Source: Shinella zoogloeoides
GTDB lineage: Bacteria; Pseudomonadota; Alphaproteobacteria; Rhizobiales; Rhizobiaceae
Reading direction: 5' to 3'
NCBI RefSeq assembly: GCF_022682305.1
Contig: NZ_CP093530.1
Coordinates: forward strand, 62,001 to 126,000
Length of the DNA stretch: 64,000 nucleotides
Shown here: in pieces, positions 63,053 through 64,000 of the stretch
Layout of the letters: the number at the start of each line of letters is the position of its first letter
Numbering within the stretch: the stretch's first letter is position 1
Notes under the pieces: model-generated
The model's input: the letters and a program-made list of their open reading frames with translations, nothing else
Databases searched by the model: none
What the model was told of the DNA's origin: nothing
Translations under genes and position numbers: made by a program

Positions 63053-63658
63053 TTACGAGGTGACATCCTTTAGGAGCCTCATCCGCTCTTCACGAGGTTC
63101 CTCCATCCGCAACAACCTGACGAAGCGGCCATCCGCGTCAATTACGTAGACGCCAGCCGTGTGCTCCATCGTGTACTGGCCGCCGTCCAGGGGAACTTTC
63201 TTTGCGAAGGCGGCAAAGGATTTGACGACGTCGTCGGTCTGCTGGCGCGTGCCGCGCAAGGCGACAAAGCGCGGATCGAATGCCGTCATGTATTGAGAGA
63301 GCAGTTCCTGACTGTCGCGCTTCGGATCGACGGAAATCAGCAGCACCTTGAGGTTGTCTGCCGCGGGCCCGAGTTCCTTCATCATGTCGGTCAGTTCGAA
63401 AAGGGTCGTAGGGCAAATATCGGGGCAGTGCGTAAAGCCGAAGAACGCGAGGTATGCCGTTCCGGCCAACGACGTCGAATTGAACGTTTCCCCCGTATGG
63501 GTTTCCATCGAGAATGGACCGTTCAGGGGGAAGGATTGCTGCGAGAGGCGGTCCTTGTCGGATTGCAGCGTCCAGGTCAGCACGGCGAGCACAACAGCAA
63601 GGATCGTGATCGTCGCCCATGTGACCCTTCTCACGATCCTCAAAGTCTTCGATGCCAT
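63053..63658 (-). CDS. SCO1/SenC-family copper protein (second copy)
   Basis: 201 residues from MASKTLRIV (63658), with GTGGAG before it. Anchor VTWATITILAVVLAVLTWTL, then the SCO domain with FTHCPDICPTTLFE and His in MEHTAGVYVID. Close paralogue of the SCO at 57.8 kb. It is transcribed divergently from the redoxin-like gene at the window end, and each has its own MerR-type promoter. Confidence 0.93.
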   Translation of the reverse strand: MASKTLRIVRRVTWATITILAVVLAVLTWTLQSDKDRLSQQSFPLNGPFSMETHTGETFNSTSLAGTAYLAFFGFTHCPDICPTTLFELTDMMKELGPAADNLKVLLISVDPKRDSQELLSQYMTAFDPRFVALRGTRQQTDDVVKSFAAFAKKVPLDGGQYTMEHTAGVYVIDADGRFVRLLRMEEPREERMRLLKDVTS

Positions 63659-63692
63659 GCAAAACGCTCCACTTTCTTGCGATCTGGCTGGT

Positions 63693-63723
63693 CTTCTAAA
63701 GGCTGAAGCGGCTTCAGGGTCAA
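63693..63723 (-). promoter_or_regulatory. MerR-type promoter upstream of the second SCO gene
   Basis: Minus strand: -35 TTGACC (63723-63718), 19-bp spacer, -10 TAGAAG (63698-63693). Dyad ACCCTGAAG-CCG-CTTCAGCCT (63700-63720). The SCO start is 34 bp downstream. Confidence 0.75.
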
Positions 63724-63743
63724 CGGGCACAGAATGATTCGTC

Positions 63744-63774
63744 TTGACCCTCTAGTTGGTAGAGGGCGTACGGC
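63744..63774 (+). promoter_or_regulatory. MerR-type promoter upstream of the terminal redoxin-like gene
   Basis: -35 TTGACC (63744-63749), 19-bp spacer, weak -10 TACGGC (63769-63774). Dyad ACCCTCTAG-TTG-GTAGAGGGC (63747-63767). Back-to-back with the SCO promoter, the two -35 elements being 20 bp apart. Confidence 0.72.
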
Positions 63775-63820
63775 GTGATGTGACCGCTTGGCGAGAGATG
63801 TCGGAATAGTGAAATACACG

Positions 63821-64000
63821 ATGAAAATTGGGGGCGTGGCAGTCGCCCTCCTAGCTGGTACCGTTATCGGGGGGATGTGGGCTCTTGGCAGCGGCATGGT
63901 CGACCACGGGGTCGCAGAGCCTGTCTCGCTGACATTCACCGATCAAGCCGGCCGCGAGAGGGGCTTTGGCGATTTCGGGGGCAAGCCCATCCTCCTTAAC
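63821..64000 (+). CDS. redoxin or SCO-like membrane-anchored protein, 5' part
   Basis: Cut by the window end after about 60 codons. MKIGGVAVALLAGTVIGGMW is a membrane anchor; PVSLTFTDQAGRERGFGDFGGKPILLN is the opening of a thioredoxin-fold domain of the TlpA/SCO class, just before the expected active site. GTG 63809 is an alternative start. It has its own MerR-type promoter. The identity beyond the thioredoxin fold is not certain. Confidence 0.65.
   Translation, partial: MKIGGVAVALLAGTVIGGMWALGSGMVDHGVAEPVSLTFTDQAGRERGFGDFGGKPILLN

Noticed and set aside
1..64000. CRISPR arrays, tRNA or rRNA genes, replication origin
   Set aside because: No regularly spaced repeats, cloverleaf sequences, rRNA-like stretches, repABC genes or iterons were seen.

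Overview
The window reads as accessory DNA, probably plasmid or chromid, from an alphaproteobacterium of the Rhizobiales (Rhizobium/Ensifer/Agrobacterium type). The grounds are the ImuA-ImuB-DnaE2 mutagenesis cassette preceded by an alphaproteobacterial LexA box (GAAC-N7-GAAC), two BTLCP-type transglutaminase-like proteases, a pseudoazurin, an Aap-like amino-acid transporter, a LuxR solo and an IS630 element. This is inference from gene families; no rRNA, tRNA, CRISPR array or replication origin was seen.

Layout. 1-0.9 kb: end of a BTLCP protease and a small secreted protein. 1-5.4 kb: cyoABCD ubiquinol oxidase. 5.4-6.06 kb: a truncated copy of a cation-diffusion-facilitator gene whose full copy lies at 31.6-32.5 kb. 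6.2-7.8 kb: a phosphoethanolamine transferase. 8-16.9 kb: DinB, a UvrD-like helicase and, divergently, imuA-imuB-dnaE2. 16.9-23.3 kb: CapA-like protein and an oligopeptide-type ABC transporter. 23.7-29.1 kb: an XRE regulator, an unrecognised 471-residue protein, a methyltransferase-like gene broken by an in-frame TGA, a LuxR solo and an amidase. 29.2-36.1 kb: flavoprotein monooxygenases, a PCuAC-like protein, the intact CDF exporter, a DUF882/M15-like protein and an L,D-transpeptidase. 36.3-42.7 kb: LysR regulator, metC-like PLP enzyme and a four-gene amino-acid ABC transporter. 42.8-45.4 kb: pseudoazurin, CopC, CopD and a BTLCP protease. 45.5-46.7 kb: an IS630-family element with an apparent -1 frameshift. 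46.8-51.5 kb: MAPEG protein, then an operon of DsbA-like oxidoreductase, parvulin, two L,D-transpeptidases and signal peptidase II. 51.6-56.3 kb: NreB/NreA-like nickel module, a ZIP transporter with a multicopper oxidase, and divergent MntR. 56.6-64 kb: DsbB-DsbA, PCuAC-SCO, two MerR regulators, CopZ with a frameshifted P1B ATPase, a second SCO and the start of a redoxin-like gene.

The main result is a set of seven MerR-type promoters (-35 TTGACC-like, exactly 19 bp spacer, dyad of the form ACCCTCTAG/CTAGAGGGT). They precede eptA, dsbA-ppi-ldt-lspA, dsbB-dsbA, PCuAC-SCO, copZ-P1B ATPase, a second SCO and the terminal redoxin-like gene. They suggest one heavy-metal regulon joining metal export and copper delivery to disulfide formation, peptidoglycan crosslinking, lipoprotein processing and lipid A modification. 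Two MerR regulators encoded between the clusters are the obvious controllers. The region also carries separate metal circuits (NreA/NreB, MntR with ZIP and multicopper oxidase, CDF). Decay is visible as a truncated CDF copy, a frameshifted P1B ATPase and an interrupted methyltransferase.
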